A stretch of DNA of 64,000 nt from Allolobophora icterica (Eukaryota > Annelida > Clitellata > Crassiclitellata > Lumbricidae): assembly GCA_963556255.1 (NCBI GenBank), contig OY744613.1, positions 38,157,234 through 38,221,233 on the forward strand, read 5' to 3'. How positions within the stretch are numbered: position 1 is the first letter of the stretch; every line of letters starts with the position of its first letter. The position numbers were made by a program, and so were the translations under genes. Positions 63,750 through 64,000 of this stretch are shown one piece after another. Under the pieces are notes generated by a model. That model did no database searches, was not told where the DNA came from, and saw nothing but the letters and a program-made list of their open reading frames with translations.

Positions 63750-64000
63750 TTCTTCTTCTTCTTCTTCTTCTTCTTCTTCTTCTTCTTCTTCTTCTCCTCC
63801 TCCTCCTCCTCCTCCTCTTCTTCTTCCTCTCCTCCTCCTCCTCCTCCTCCTCCTCCTCCTCCTCTTCCTCTTCCTCTTCCTCTTCCTCTTCCTCTTCCTC
63901 TTCCTCTTCTTCTTCTTCTTCTTCTTCTTCTTCTTCTTCTTCTTCTTCTTCTTCTTCTTCTTCTTCTTCTTCTTCTTCTTCTTCTTCTTCTTCTTCTTCT
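63750..64000. repeat. Long (TTC)n/(TCC)n polypyrimidine tract
   Basis: TTC runs, TCC runs, TTCCTC runs and TTC again continue to the window edge, so the full length is unknown. It is the strand complement of the 37.8-38.1 kb purine tract type. Confidence 0.95.

Overview
This window is eukaryotic nuclear DNA from a repeat-rich animal genome. The evidence is long GT-AG introns, split genes, an NK2-class homeobox gene, CARD/SH3/NHL coding exons, non-LTR retrotransposons, SINEs and several DNA-transposon families. The mix, together with a very frequent palindromic word TAGGCCTA, suits a marine invertebrate, possibly a deuterostome such as an echinoderm or lancelet. The sequence alone does not fix the species.

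Layout. Positions 1-9965 (+) hold the 3' half of a WDR27-like WD40 gene in about 14 exons whose phases agree, except at one unresolved donor. An apparently intact piggyBac transposon (10059-13328) lies 94 bp beyond its stop codon, and a piggyBac-type MITE lies in its last intron. Positions 13.7-19.7 kb are repeats: a LINE fragment, a minisatellite carrying RFX X-box-like motifs, two hAT-type MITEs with perfect 8-bp target duplications, and a Helitron end.

Positions 20057-34069 (+) hold the most unusual gene. Nine exons with fully compatible phases give a predicted 1040-residue protein with the order CARD, CARD-like, TRADD-N-like, SH3 (MAGUK-like RT-loop insertion), F-box-like (tentative), CARD-like, TRADD-N-like, NHL-type beta-propeller. 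This looks like a death-fold signalling adaptor or receptor with a duplicated CARD/TRADD-N exon pair.

Positions 36738-45731 (-) hold a two-exon NK2-class homeobox gene. Its 7.8-kb intron contains long purine/pyrimidine tracts, a LINE, a tandem repeat family, a (CA)n array of about 530 bp and a LINE carrying a mariner-type MITE. From 46 kb to the right end the DNA is almost entirely mobile elements: CR1/L2-like LINEs, hAT MITEs, a Helitron, a decayed piggyBac and a tRNA-derived SINE whose 3' tail resembles the local LINEs. One plausible new gene start, a signal-peptide exon at 63386-63568, lies near the right end.

No functional link between the three main genes is evident. They appear to be neighbours in an ordinary gene-sparse, transposon-dense region. 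All exon models come from reading frames, splice-site phases and remembered family features. No alignment or transcript was available.
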